The notes beneath the pieces are model-generated. The model saw only the letters and a list, made by a program, of their open reading frames with translations. It made no database searches and was not told the DNA's origin. This document shows positions 7,767-17,467 of a stretch of 33,545 nt of DNA, one piece after another. Location of the stretch: NCBI GenBank assembly GCA_019352035.1, contig JABBNZ010000016.1:1-33545 (forward strand), given 5' to 3'. A program made the translations under genes and the position numbers. Position 1 is the first letter of the stretch. Each line of letters starts with the position of its first letter. The stretch comes from Pseudomonadota bacterium (GTDB lineage: Bacteria > Pseudomonadota > Gammaproteobacteria > Steroidobacterales > Steroidobacteraceae).

Positions 7767-8228
7767 TCAGCCGCGGCGCTCGGCGAAGAACTCCCGGAGG
7801 AGGCTCCCGCACTCCTCCATCAACACGCCGCCAAACACGTCGACTCGGTGGTTGAGGCCCGGCAGGGCGAATATGTCGGTGACACTGCCCGCCGCTCCTG
7901 CGCGCGGGTCCCAGGCGCCGAAAACCAGCCTGCGCACGCGCGCATGGACGACGGCCATCGCGCACATGGGACACGGCTCGAGCGTGACGTACAACGTGGT
8001 ATCGGTCAGCCTGTAGCTGCCAAGCGCCACACCGCCCGAGCGCAGAGCCTCGATCTCCGCATGCGCGGTGGGATCGTTGGACGCGATCGGACGGTTCGCG
8101 CCGCCCGCGATCACGCGATCGCCGCCGACCAACACGGCACCCACCGGGACCTCGCCCGCCGAGCGCGCTCGATGGGCCTGCTCCAGCGCGAGCCGCATGA
8201 AGTCGATGTCCCCTGGCACGGAGCGCAC
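7767..8228 (-). CDS. tadA: tRNA-specific adenosine deaminase TadA
   Basis: 153-aa zinc deaminase that converts A34 to inosine in the tRNA-Arg(ACG) anticodon. Catalytic features are visible: H56-A-E58 and the zinc pair P-C86-P-M-C89. It begins 4 bp after the xseA stop, suggesting cotranscription. The GTG at 8228 is given as start; the ATG eleven codons in (MRLALEQAHRARSAGEVPVG, at 8198) has AGGGGA upstream and gives the more usual family N-terminus, so it may be the true start. Confidence 0.93.
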   Translation of the reverse strand: MRSVPGDIDFMRLALEQAHRARSAGEVPVGAVLVGGDRVIAGGANRPIASNDPTAHAEIEALRSGGVALGSYRLTDTTLYVTLEPCPMCAMAVVHARVRRLVFGAWDPRAGAAGSVTDIFALPGLNHRVDVFGGVLMEECGSLLREFFAERRG

Positions 8229-8232
8229 GCCG

Positions 8233-9609
8233 TCAGGAATCGCGTGAGCCCGTCACCCGGGCCCGCAGGCGGCCGCTGGCGAGGCGCGCCTCGATCTCCA
8301 CGCCGGCAGGTACGGAACGGGCATCGGTCACCAGGGCGCCGTCCTCCCGGGTCACGATCGCGAAGCCGCGCGCCAGCGTCGCAAGCGGGCTCGCGGCCTT
8401 GAGCGTCCTGTCCGCCAGATCGACCCGGTGACCGAGGCGCGACACATACTCCTTCATGACACGGTCGAGCCGCGAATCCAGTCCCTCGTAGCGGCGGCGG
8501 TATTCCCGGGCGAGATGCTCGGGCGAATGCTGAATGAGGCTCGTATAGGCATCGTTCAGGCGATGCCGCCGCGTATGCAGAACCGCGTGCGCCGCGCTCG
8601 TCAGGCGCTGCTCGAGGTCATCCAGGCGCTGCGCCTGGTGGGCGAGACGCATTCCCGGATGCGCCTGCTTGAGGCGCATGCCGACGCTCGCAAACTGAGT
8701 TGATACGACACGCAGCTCGCGTTTCATGCACGCGCTGATCCGCGCCTCCATCCGCGACAAAGCCTCCAGGCATGAGACCCGATCGGGGGCGACGAGCTCC
8801 GCCGCTCCGGAAGGCGTCGGGGCACGCGCATCGGCCGCGAAGTCGGCGATGGTGAAATCGATCTCGTGGCCGATCCCGGTGACCACCGGAATGGCGCATG
8901 CCCGCACCGCGCGCGCGACCCGCTCGTCATTGAAGGCCCACAGGTCCTCCAGCGAGCCTCCGCCCCGTGCCAGAATCAGCACGTCGCAATCGGCACGCGC
9001 GGAGGCCAGTTGCAATGCCTGCACGATGGCCGGCACCGCCGCAGCACCCTGCACGGCCGTTGGATAGACCAGCACCGCGGCGGGCGGAAACCGGCGCGCC
9101 AGGATGTTGAGGACGTCCCGGACGGCCGCTCCGGTCGGCGAGGTGACCACCGCGATTCGCCGCGGAAAGCGAGGCAGGCTGCGCTTGCGCTCGCTGGCAA
9201 ACAGGCCTTCGGCGGCAAGCTTCGCCTTCAGCCGCTCGAACTCCCGCTGCAGGGCGCCGACGCCGGCCTCCTCCATGTGGTCGACGATCAGCTGGTAATC
9301 GCCGCGAGGCTCATAAAGACTCACCCGTCCGCGGGCAACGACGTGCTGGCCGGCCTTGGGCGTGAACCCCAGCGCGGCGTTCTTCAGCCTGAACATCGCG
9401 CACCGCACCTGCGCGTCGCGGTCCTTCAGTGAGAAATACCAGTGTCCGGAGGACGGCTGGGAGAAGTTCGAGAGCTCCCCTTCCACCCAGACGACCCCCA
9501 GGCCTCGCTCGAGCAGCGTCCGCACCTCCTTATTGAGACGCGAAACCGTGTAGACGCTGCGGCCGGGCGCGGCGTCGGGCTCGGTACCAGAAGTGGGGCT
9601 GGCGGGCAT
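8233..9609 (-). CDS. xseA: exodeoxyribonuclease VII large subunit
   Basis: 458-aa catalytic subunit of ExoVII, which degrades single-stranded DNA to oligonucleotides with the small subunit XseB (not in this window). An N-terminal OB-fold is seen at residues about 20-115 ([40 protein letters not shown]). The catalytic core follows ([55 protein letters not shown]), then a long coiled-coil and the C-terminal segment [11 protein letters not shown]. Length is normal. An AAGGTGA ribosome site precedes the ATG. It diverges from guaB across a 56-bp spacer and probably forms a unit with tadA. Confidence 0.95.
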   Translation of the reverse strand: MPASPTSGTEPDAAPGRSVYTVSRLNKEVRTLLERGLGVVWVEGELSNFSQPSSGHWYFSLKDRDAQVRCAMFRLKNAALGFTPKAGQHVVARGRVSLYEPRGDYQLIVDHMEEAGVGALQREFERLKAKLAAEGLFASERKRSLPRFPRRIAVVTSPTGAAVRDVLNILARRFPPAAVLVYPTAVQGAAAVPAIVQALQLASARADCDVLILARGGGSLEDLWAFNDERVARAVRACAIPVVTGIGHEIDFTIADFAADARAPTPSGAAELVAPDRVSCLEALSRMEARISACMKRELRVVSTQFASVGMRLKQAHPGMRLAHQAQRLDDLEQRLTSAAHAVLHTRRHRLNDAYTSLIQHSPEHLAREYRRRYEGLDSRLDRVMKEYVSRLGHRVDLADRTLKAASPLATLARGFAIVTREDGALVTDARSVPAGVEIEARLASGRLRARVTGSRDS

Positions 9610-9631
9610 GGTCGTTCACCTTAGCACGAGG

Positions 9632-9660
9632 TTTACCGCGGCGACCCGCGCGCGTAGAAT
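9632..9660 (+). promoter_or_regulatory. candidate sigma-70-type promoter of guaB
   Basis: TTTACC (9632-9637) and TAGAAT (9655-9660) are 17 bp apart in the only intergenic space before guaB. Transcription starting about 7 bp past the -10 box would begin at or within the guaB ATG at 9666, giving a leaderless message. Motif match only; no transcript evidence. Confidence 0.4.
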
Positions 9661-9665
9661 TAGCT

Positions 9666-11132
9666 ATGCGAATTCTCGAAGAAGCCCTCACCTTCGACGA
9701 CGTCCTCCTCGTCCCGGCGTACTCGGAAATCCTGCCCCGGGAAGTGGACCTCGGGACGCGCGTCACCCGCCGCATCCGGCTCAATCTGCCCCTGCTGTCG
9801 GCCGCCATGGACACGGTCACGGAGGCGCGGCTCGCGATCACCATCGCCCAGGAAGGCGGCATCGGCATTGTTCACAAGAGCATGACCATCGATGCGCAGG
9901 CGCGCGAGGTCGGCCGCGTGAAGAAATTCGAGAGCGGCATCATCAAAGACCCGATCACCGTCTCTCCCAACACTACCATCCGCGAGGTGCTCGCCCTCAC
10001 ACGCTCGCGCGGCATCTCCGGCGTCCCGGTGGTCGTCGGCCGTAAGGCCGTGGGCATCGTGACGCACCGCGACCTGCGTTTCGAGGAGAAGCTCGATGCC
10101 CCTGTCTCCTCGGTGATGACGCCGCAGGACCGGCTGATCACCGTGCGCGAGACCGCGCCGAAGGAAGAGGTGCTGGCGCTCCTGCACAAACACCGGATCG
10201 AGAAGGTGCTGGTCGTCAACGGCGATCACGAGCTCACCGGCATGATCACGGCGAAGGACTTCCAGAAGGCGACGGAATTCCCGCGCGCCTGCAAGGATGA
10301 GCGGGGGAGGCTCCGCGTAGGCGCGGCCGTCGGCACTACTCCCGACACCATGGACCGGGTAGCGGCGCTGCGCGAGGCGGGCGTCGACCTGGTGGTGGTG
10401 GACACAGCGCACGGACATTCGCGCGGTGTCATCGCCATGATCGAGCGCATCAAGTCTGAGTGGACCGACAGCCAGGTCATCGCGGGCAACATCGCCACCG
10501 GCGAAGCCGCCCTCGCCCTCGTCGCCGCCGGCGCCGACGGCGTGAAAGTCGGCATAGGCCCCGGCTCCATTTGCACGACGCGCATCGTGGCCGGCGTCGG
10601 CGTGCCGCAGATATCCGCCGTGGCCAACGTGGCGGAAGCGCTGAAGGACACCGATGTACCGGTCATATCCGACGGCGGCATCCGCTTCTCCGGCGACATT
10701 GCCAAGGCACTCGTCGCTGGCGCTCACGCCGTCATGATCGGCAGCCTCTTCGCCGGCACCGAGGAGTCCCCCGGAGAGGTGGAGCTCTATCAGGGCGCCT
10801 CCTACAAGTCCTATCGCGGCATGGGCTCCCTCGGCGCCATGGCGGAGCGCCATGGCTCAGCCGACCGTTACTTCCAGGACGCCTCGACGGAGCTCGAGAA
10901 GCTCGTCCCCGAGGGTGTCGAGGGCCGCGTGCCCTACAAGGGCAGCGTCGTCGCCATCCTGCAGCAGCTCGCCGGCGGCCTGCGAGCCGCGATGGGCTAC
11001 ACGGGAAGCCGCGATATCGCGGATATGCGCACGCGTCCGACATTCGTGCGTATCACCAACGCCGGCGTTCGCGAGAGCCACGTACACGACGTGGCGATCA
11101 CCAAAGAGGCGCCCAATTACCGGGGGTCCTAG
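9666..11132 (+). CDS. guaB: inosine-5'-monophosphate dehydrogenase
   Basis: 488-aa enzyme oxidising IMP to XMP with NAD+, the committed step of guanine nucleotide synthesis. It begins [20 protein letters not shown], the standard N-terminus. The TIM barrel is interrupted at residues about 95-205 by two CBS domains ([34 protein letters not shown]). The catalytic loop [15 protein letters not shown] holds the active-site Cys, followed by [13 protein letters not shown] and the flap RYFQ. Length is normal. No Shine-Dalgarno sequence is visible before the ATG. guaA follows after 6 bp. Confidence 0.97.
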   Translation: MRILEEALTFDDVLLVPAYSEILPREVDLGTRVTRRIRLNLPLLSAAMDTVTEARLAITIAQEGGIGIVHKSMTIDAQAREVGRVKKFESGIIKDPITVSPNTTIREVLALTRSRGISGVPVVVGRKAVGIVTHRDLRFEEKLDAPVSSVMTPQDRLITVRETAPKEEVLALLHKHRIEKVLVVNGDHELTGMITAKDFQKATEFPRACKDERGRLRVGAAVGTTPDTMDRVAALREAGVDLVVVDTAHGHSRGVIAMIERIKSEWTDSQVIAGNIATGEAALALVAAGADGVKVGIGPGSICTTRIVAGVGVPQISAVANVAEALKDTDVPVISDGGIRFSGDIAKALVAGAHAVMIGSLFAGTEESPGEVELYQGASYKSYRGMGSLGAMAERHGSADRYFQDASTELEKLVPEGVEGRVPYKGSVVAILQQLAGGLRAAMGYTGSRDIADMRTRPTFVRITNAGVRESHVHDVAITKEAPNYRGS

Positions 11133-11138
11133 GAGCTC

Positions 11139-12755
11139 ATGGCCAGCGTCGCCGGGTCCGCCGCCCCCTGCGCGGCAACACACGCGGACATTCATGCCCA
11201 CCGCGTCCTGATCCTCGATTTCGGAGCGCAATACACCCAGCTCATCGCCCGCCGGGTACGCGAGCTCGGGGTCTACTGCGAGATCCATCCCTGGGACATC
11301 ACGGACGCGGAAGTCCGTGCGTTCCAACCGCGCGGTGTGATCCTCTCGGGCGGCCCGGAATCGGTCACGGGCGCCAATCCGCCGCAAGCGCCCGAGGCGG
11401 TATTCACCCTTGGGATTCCCGTGCTGGGCATTTGCTACGGCATGCAGACCATGGCGCAGCAGCTCGGCGGCCGCGTGGTCGCTTCGACGGAGCGGGAGTT
11501 CGGCTACGCCGAAGTGACCGTGACCGGCGCCAATCGGCTGCTCGATCACCTGGAGGACCGGCGCGACACCGAAGGCCGCGCAGTTCTCGATGTCTGGATG
11601 AGCCACGGTGATCGGGTCGGCGGGCTGCCTGAGGGCTTCACGGTCACCGCCTCCACCGCCTCCATTCCGTTCGCCGCGATGGCCGACGAACAGCGGCGGT
11701 TCTACGGCGTGCAGTTCCACCCCGAGGTCACCCACACCACCCAGGGCGCTCGCCTCCTCGAGCGCTTCGTGCGCGAGATCTGCGGCTGTGATGCGCTCTG
11801 GAGCACGGGCAACATCATCGAGGACGCGATCGAGCGGGTCCGCGCCCAGGTCGGCGACGGCAAGGTTCTGCTCGGCCTCTCGGGCGGAGTCGATTCCTCC
11901 GTCGTCGCCGCGCTGCTGCACCGCGCGATCGGCGATCAGCTCGTCTGTGTGTTCGTCGACCACGGACTCCTGCGCCTCGGCGAGGGCGACCAGGTCATGG
12001 CCACTTTCGCCGAGCATCTCGGCGTGCGCGTCATCCGTGTCGATGCGCAGGAGCGCTTCCTCTCGGGGCTCGCCGGCGTCACGGACCCGGAAGCCAAGCG
12101 CAAGATCATCGGGCGCATCTTCGTCGAAGTGTTCGACGAGGAGTCTCGCAAGCTCTCGGGAGTCGGCTTCCTCGCCCAGGGCACGATCTACCCCGATGTG
12201 ATCGAATCGGCGGGCGCGCGCACCGGCAAGGCGCACGTCATCAAGTCCCATCACAACGTCGGCGGTCTGCCCGAGAAGATGCACCTGAAGCTGGTCGAGC
12301 CGCTGCGCGAGCTCTTCAAGGACGAGGTGCGCCGGCTGGGTGTCGAGCTGGGGCTGCCGCGGGAGATGGTCTATCGCCACCCCTTCCCGGGTCCGGGTCT
12401 CGGCGTACGGATCCTCGGCGAGGTCCGCAAGGACTACGCCGATCTCTTGCGCCGCGCCGACGCCATCTTCATCGACGAGCTGCGCAGGCACGATCTCTAC
12501 GACCGCACCAGCCAGGCGTTCGCGGTCTTCCTGCCGGTCCGCTCCGTCGGCGTGATGGGCGACGGCCGCCGCTACGATTACGTCATCGCCTTGCGCGCGG
12601 TCGAGACAGTGGACTTCATGACCGCGCACTGGGCGCGGCTGCCTTACGAGTTCCTGGATCACGTCTCCCGCCGCATCGTCAACGAGGTGGCCGGCATTTC
12701 CCGGGTCGTCTACGACATCTCCGGCAAGCCGCCCGCGACGATTGAGTGGGAGTGA
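11139..12755 (+). CDS. guaA: GMP synthase (glutamine-hydrolysing)
   Basis: 538-aa enzyme that aminates XMP to GMP. The N-terminal class I glutamine amidotransferase has C99 in GICYGMQ and a later FHPEV. The ATP-pyrophosphatase domain has the P-loop LSGGVDSS, and the C-terminal dimerisation domain ends in the family-typical PPATIEWE. About 18 residues precede the usual start ([17 protein letters not shown]). AGGAG at 11131-11135 supports the ATG at 11139, although the spacing is only 3. It is cotranscribed with guaB. Its last codons are a duplicated sequence, see 21011-21033, suggesting the 3' end was rebuilt by an insertion. Confidence 0.97.
   Translation: MASVAGSAAPCAATHADIHAHRVLILDFGAQYTQLIARRVRELGVYCEIHPWDITDAEVRAFQPRGVILSGGPESVTGANPPQAPEAVFTLGIPVLGICYGMQTMAQQLGGRVVASTEREFGYAEVTVTGANRLLDHLEDRRDTEGRAVLDVWMSHGDRVGGLPEGFTVTASTASIPFAAMADEQRRFYGVQFHPEVTHTTQGARLLERFVREICGCDALWSTGNIIEDAIERVRAQVGDGKVLLGLSGGVDSSVVAALLHRAIGDQLVCVFVDHGLLRLGEGDQVMATFAEHLGVRVIRVDAQERFLSGLAGVTDPEAKRKIIGRIFVEVFDEESRKLSGVGFLAQGTIYPDVIESAGARTGKAHVIKSHHNVGGLPEKMHLKLVEPLRELFKDEVRRLGVELGLPREMVYRHPFPGPGLGVRILGEVRKDYADLLRRADAIFIDELRRHDLYDRTSQAFAVFLPVRSVGVMGDGRRYDYVIALRAVETVDFMTAHWARLPYEFLDHVSRRIVNEVAGISRVVYDISGKPPATIEWE
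12733..12755 (+). repeat. guaA 3' end, left copy of a putative attachment repeat
   Basis: CCGCGACGATTGA (12733-12745) is identical to 21011-21023. Beyond it TGGGA and T also match, with G/A differences only at wobble positions of GAG/GAA and in the stop codon. Interpreted as attL of an insertion. Confidence 0.6.
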
Positions 12756-12965
12756 GGGGCACTCCAAATCTGCATAACCGTTGTCCTCATTCAACGCCGG
12801 ACAAGCTGGCTACTTGATCATCGCGGATACGCGGTTTCGTTTCATGCCCAGCCACCTGCGGCCAAGGATCCCGGCGGCCACCCCGAACCCCTCCACCCGT
12901 GGCCAGGTCAAAATCCCCCACTTGACAGCGGCGGGGCGCCGACAACGACGTTGCCGAGCAGCCGG

Positions 12966-15900
12966 TCAATCGGCCGAAGTCGTTGCGGGCGAGTCTTCAG
13001 TCGCCGCGTCGCCAAGCCATTTCAAAAGCGCGTCCTTCGGCATGGGTCTGCCGAGAAAGTATCCCTGGCATTGGTCGCAGGCCACGCCCTTCAGGAACTG
13101 CAGTTGATCCGCGCTTTCAACGCCCTCGGCGACGATGGTGAGCGCGAGGCTGTGACCCAAGGCGATGATCGCCTTGACCAGGGCGGCATCGGCGCTGTCG
13201 CGCATGACGTCGTGAATGAACGACCGGTCGATCTTGAGCGTGCGCACTGGAAAGCGCTTCAGGTAACTCAACGCCGAATACCCGGTACCGAAATCGTCGA
13301 TCGCGAACGCCAGCCCCAGTGCATCCATCTCGAAGAGCGCGTTTGCGACGGCCGGACGCTCGTCCATCAGCACGCTCTCGGTGATTTCGAGCTCCAGCCG
13401 TGATGGAGGTAATCCGCTTGCCTCCAGGATCCTGCGCATGTCGCCAATGAACTCGGGGTCCAGGAACTGCCGCGGCGAAACGTTCACGGCCATCGAGAAA
13501 CCGCGGCCCATCGCCGCTTCGAATTCGCGCGCATCCCGACAGGCCGTCTCCAGCACCCACCTCCCGATCGGAACGATCAGATCCACTTCTTCCGCGAGCG
13601 GTATGAATTCCGCGGGTGACGCCCAACCCCCGTTCCGCTCGCGCATGCGCAAGAGCGCCTCGGCACCGACCACCGTACCGGACGCCAGATCGAACTTCGG
13701 CTGGTAGAAGACCTCGAAGCTTCCGTGTTCCAGCGCGAGGTGCAGGTCCCGTTCCAACCGCAACTTTTCGGTCCCGCTGGTATCGATCTCCTCGGCATAG
13801 ACCTTGCAGGCGTGACGGCCGTGTTCCTTGACCCAATAGAGCGCTGTGTCCGCGCGTCGCAGGATTTCGTGTGCCTCGCCCCCATGGCGCGGATAGATGG
13901 CGATGCCGGCGCTCACGCTGATGTGCAACTCGTGATCATCCACGCGCATCGGAGGAGCGAGCGAATCGAAGATCCGGCCCAAGATCGAGACCGCAAACGC
14001 CTCGTCGCATTCAGGCAGCAGAAGCACGAATTCGTCGCCGCCCATGCGGGCCAGGGTATCGCTCGGGCGCAAGCAGGACTTGACGCGCGCGACGAACTCC
14101 TTGAGCAGACGGTCGCCGATATGGTGGCCCATCGAGTCGTTGACGAGCTTGAAGCGGTCGATATCCAGCATCGCCAGTGCAAACGTGCCGCCCTTGCGCG
14201 CGTGCGCGGCGATGGCGACGGCGACCCGGTCGTCCAGCAGCAGCCGGTTGGGAAGGCCGGTGAGCGCGTCGTGGAGGGCAATGTGCTTGATGTACTCCTC
14301 GGCACGCTTCTGTTCCGATATGTCGTGTGCGATGCCCAGGAAGCCCAGCAGACGCCCGTCGCGGTCGCGCAGCGACGATACCGACAGACGCGCCGGAAAC
14401 CGGGTGCCATCGCGCCGCACGTAAGTCCATTCCCGCTCCTCCTGCATCTGGTTGCGCGCCTTGGCGACGAAGACCTCGAAACCGGGCGCAACGGGGTGCC
14501 CGAGCTCGCCGCTCAGCGTCTCCGCGCGGCTGGCGATTTCCTCCCGCACGTGAAAGACCTCGAGCGTGGATTTGCCCACCAGATCCTGCGCCCGGTACCA
14601 GAGCATGCGCTCTGCCGCCTTGTTGAAAGAGAGGATCGTTCCCTGCGTGTCGGTCGCGATCACCGCGTACCCCGCGCTCTCGACGATCGCCTGGCGGAGG
14701 CGGTGAGCGATCTCCAGGTCGATCATCAGCGACTTGGACTGCGTGATGTCGCGCTCTGTGACCGCCACCCCCCCGGGCATGGCGACGATCTGGCGCTGGA
14801 TCCAGCGAGCCTGCCCGCCGCGGTCATCCTGGAACTCTTCGGTAGTCACTTGACCGGAGAGGATCGCCCGCTGAAACTTCAGGAAAAGATCCCGATTGCC
14901 GCCTTCGGATTCGCCGGCCGCGTCGCCGAGCAGGGTCCGCCCGAGAATCGCCCGAGGATGCGCGACCGCATTGGCGTAGGTGCAGCGGAAGTCGACGTCC
15001 TCGCCCCTCGCACCCTTGACGGACTCGTAGATGGAGAAGGCGTCCGGAATGCTTCGCATGGCGGCATCGAAGCGATTGGTCGCCGCGCGCTCGGACGCCA
15101 GGGCGCTCGTGATGCGCTCGATCAGGGGCCGCACGCGCCGCCGCGACAAGGCGACCCCGAGCAAGGTCAGTATCGCCAGCAGCGGAATCGCCGCAAGAAG
15201 GTCGCGCAGGAGCGGCGCATAGATTTCCGCCGCATCCATGCGCAATACCAGACCCAAGCCGGTATCTGCAATGGGTCGATACGATGCCATCACGAGGTGT
15301 CCGCGGTAATCGGTGCTGCTGACAGTATTCGATCTTCCGGCCAGGGCCAGGGTCGCCGGCAAGGGCCGTCCCGCGTACGTATCGGAGACGACGAACGACC
15401 TGGCGCTTTCGCGCTCGGGAAAGCAAAACAGCAATCGCGGGTCCTGTCGCGAGCAGATGATCAGAGCGCCCGTCGCCCCCCAACGGTTGGACCGGGCGAG
15501 GATCTCGTCCACGAGCGGCAGCTTCTGATCGATCACCAACCAATCCCGGCTCGCGCCCCGTTCGGTCCCGAGCGGCACGCGAACCCGGAATACGAAGCCT
15601 CCCTGCCAACCGAGCTGGCTGCCCGCGTGGCCGCGGAGTGTCACGAAGTGCGCATCTCCCCCCAGAATCCGGCCGGCGAGTACGTGGATCCCGCCGCCCG
15701 ATTCGATCGCGATTCCCTCGATGCCGCCGGCCAGTAACGGATCGACCATCTCGGGCGGCGCCGGCTCGGTGCCAGGATGATCCCTTGATGCTTCGCGACG
15801 CCAGAATCGCAGGAGCTCCGGGTCGGTCGCGACGAGCTTCGCCCTCGCCCAATGGTCCGTCAGGTTGGCATTGATGGAAGTCGCGTCGGACTCGCTCAAC

Positions 15901-16724
15901 AGGCTTAAGGATTCGCGCGCCAGGTTCGCAAGGCTGCGATTGAGGAACTGCAATATGATGACCGCGGTCAGCGCCGCGGCAATGGCAACGCCCGCGCCTG
16001 TAATGGCGACGATGGCCTCCCCGGTCCCGCGCATGCGCGAGTCCGTATCCCGTGCGGGGTGTTCGGCTAGCGACCACAATCCCGCGCCGAAAAGGCACAC
16101 GCCGATGGCGGTCGACTGCGTTATCCAGCGCAGATCGCGGAGCGCGAGCATGGCGCCGCTGATGTCGCCGGGAACGGTCACGTACGCCACCAACACGTCC
16201 AAGCCAAACACGAAGAGGACGAAGCCGAGGCCGCGCGCCACGTAATCCTTCCCGGGCGAGGCCATCACCGAGTGCAGGAGCATTCCGATCGAGTAGAGGG
16301 CGACCGCCGCCACCGTCATCGGCGCCATCTGCGAGACGCCAACCGGACCGAACAGGCGAGGCAGTCCCAGGACGGCGACGCCGGCGTCGAGACCCGTGAA
16401 GATTTCAATTGTTCTCGCGGCGCAGATCGCAAGTGCGATCGCAACCGACCAGCGCGTTGCAAATGATCGACGCCACGGCGAGCCGTCGCGGGTCGACGCC
16501 GCCAGGAGCGCAACACCCCCCAGCACGAACGTGAATGCGGTCGCTGGAACCATCAACGGCATGCTGGGGCCCGGAATCGCACTTCCCGGTCGCTGCCAGA
16601 TCCACCGCCCCAGCTCGAACAATCCGAGAACCGCGCACACCAACCCTGAAACGGGCGCGCTGATCGCGACGATTCCGCCCAGGTTGCCAGGGTCGAACGC
16701 GGGCCATGCCAGCCTGAGCTTCAT
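12966..16724 (-). CDS. membrane-anchored PAS/GGDEF/EAL dual c-di-GMP protein
   Basis: 1252-aa inner-membrane signalling protein that may make and break cyclic di-GMP. Residues 1-265 hold about seven hydrophobic segments. An extracytoplasmic sensor region (about 270-500) and a further transmembrane helix (about 504-528) follow. Two PAS-like regions lie at about 550-665 and 675-805 (the latter ending FLGIAHDISEQKRAEE). The GGDEF domain has G895-GDEF-899 and an I-site R886-PSD-889, so it looks active and product-inhibited. The EAL domain has E1022-A-L, VNVSPRQF, ELEITE, DDFGTGYS (1143-1150), AEGVES and QGYFLGRP, so phosphodiesterase residues are also present. No clear ribosome site precedes the ATG at 16724. 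It is a lone gene inside the putative island. Confidence 0.9.
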   Translation of the reverse strand: MKLRLAWPAFDPGNLGGIVAISAPVSGLVCAVLGLFELGRWIWQRPGSAIPGPSMPLMVPATAFTFVLGGVALLAASTRDGSPWRRSFATRWSVAIALAICAARTIEIFTGLDAGVAVLGLPRLFGPVGVSQMAPMTVAAVALYSIGMLLHSVMASPGKDYVARGLGFVLFVFGLDVLVAYVTVPGDISGAMLALRDLRWITQSTAIGVCLFGAGLWSLAEHPARDTDSRMRGTGEAIVAITGAGVAIAAALTAVIILQFLNRSLANLARESLSLLSESDATSINANLTDHWARAKLVATDPELLRFWRREASRDHPGTEPAPPEMVDPLLAGGIEGIAIESGGGIHVLAGRILGGDAHFVTLRGHAGSQLGWQGGFVFRVRVPLGTERGASRDWLVIDQKLPLVDEILARSNRWGATGALIICSRQDPRLLFCFPERESARSFVVSDTYAGRPLPATLALAGRSNTVSSTDYRGHLVMASYRPIADTGLGLVLRMDAAEIYAPLLRDLLAAIPLLAILTLLGVALSRRRVRPLIERITSALASERAATNRFDAAMRSIPDAFSIYESVKGARGEDVDFRCTYANAVAHPRAILGRTLLGDAAGESEGGNRDLFLKFQRAILSGQVTTEEFQDDRGGQARWIQRQIVAMPGGVAVTERDITQSKSLMIDLEIAHRLRQAIVESAGYAVIATDTQGTILSFNKAAERMLWYRAQDLVGKSTLEVFHVREEIASRAETLSGELGHPVAPGFEVFVAKARNQMQEEREWTYVRRDGTRFPARLSVSSLRDRDGRLLGFLGIAHDISEQKRAEEYIKHIALHDALTGLPNRLLLDDRVAVAIAAHARKGGTFALAMLDIDRFKLVNDSMGHHIGDRLLKEFVARVKSCLRPSDTLARMGGDEFVLLLPECDEAFAVSILGRIFDSLAPPMRVDDHELHISVSAGIAIYPRHGGEAHEILRRADTALYWVKEHGRHACKVYAEEIDTSGTEKLRLERDLHLALEHGSFEVFYQPKFDLASGTVVGAEALLRMRERNGGWASPAEFIPLAEEVDLIVPIGRWVLETACRDAREFEAAMGRGFSMAVNVSPRQFLDPEFIGDMRRILEASGLPPSRLELEITESVLMDERPAVANALFEMDALGLAFAIDDFGTGYSALSYLKRFPVRTLKIDRSFIHDVMRDSADAALVKAIIALGHSLALTIVAEGVESADQLQFLKGVACDQCQGYFLGRPMPKDALLKWLGDAATEDSPATTSAD

Positions 16725-17227
16725 GGCAGCGGTTGCACCGTATCGCCGGCGGTTCCTGCAGTCGGGCTCATGTCATCCCAAGGATGTCTCTGGCGAGTCG
16801 GCATGCGCGGCTCCGCCACCATCTTAAGGTGCGAAATCCCGTAGTACCAATGTCCTTCGCAGCGCGGGCGATCCGATGGAAGATCGGTTCCGAAATGCCA
16901 AGATGTCAGCCGCGCGCGGGTGGCGAAACTCGTGGACTCATGCGGGCGATCCGGGCCGCTCGGCGTGGCCCAAAGCACAGCATCCGATTGATGGCGTTGC
17001 GGTCGAACCCTTCGGGATCGAAGGCCCCGCCGATCCCGATGAGCATATTCCGTTGCTCCATGCCCTGCTCGCGGACGTCAATATCGACCCCATGCTCGTG
17101 CAGCGCATTCGCCACATCGATTCAGGCTCGCCATGATTCAGCCAAGTACTCTTCCCCCTCCTCAGGGCAGGATTCCCGTGGGATTCCCGCCGCGTGTAAG
17201 CTATTGGTTTCTAAGTACGCTCCATAA
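16725..17227. other. 503-bp spacer without a supported gene
   Basis: Opposed short frames (16876-17136 plus, 16906-17115 minus) both look moderately coding, as is common for two faces of high-GC DNA, but neither has a ribosome site or a recognised motif. Probably decayed sequence upstream of the GGDEF/EAL gene. Confidence 0.35.
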
Positions 17228-17461
17228 TCACAAGGACAACACGGTCGACGATGCCGGATTCTCGACGGAAGCGGGCTGAAAGAGCCACCGGCGCAGCACG
17301 ATGGCGAGCAGGATGCAGGCGCAACTGCCGGCGATAGCGTCCGCCAGGAAGGCGCCGGTGATTCCGCGCAGGTCGTAGCCGTGACCGTCCACGATTCCCA
17401 TGTAGACGATCGGTAGATTCCCCGCGGCGAGCTCTCCGGGATCAACTGCCCGCGACCGTCT
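17228..17461 (-). pseudogene. C-terminal remnant of a polytopic membrane protein
   Basis: A 77-codon open stretch reads LAAGNLPIVYMGIVDGHGYD, then a hydrophobic helix (GAFLADAIAGSCACILLAIVL), RRWLFQPA and a stop. It has the look of the last transmembrane helix and tail of a transporter, possibly MATE-like. A TAG at 17462-17464 cuts it off from anything upstream, where the C45 hydrolase gene ends 3 bp away, so the rest of the gene is gone. An internal ATG at 17401 lacks a ribosome site. Confidence 0.35.
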
Positions 17462-17467
17462 CTATCG

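Noticed and set aside
9610-9665. Purine or guanine riboswitch before guaB
   Set aside because: The spacer is only 56 bp and shared with divergent xseA; no aptamer-like fold is possible.
10857-12794. 645-codon minus-strand frame opposite guaA, and a 397-codon one opposite guaB (9660-10853)
   Set aside because: Antisense to conserved genes with complete motifs; His/Asp/Arg-rich shadow translations.
13725-15737. 670-codon plus-strand frame
   Set aside because: Antisense to the GGDEF/EAL gene, whose motifs are all intact on the other strand.
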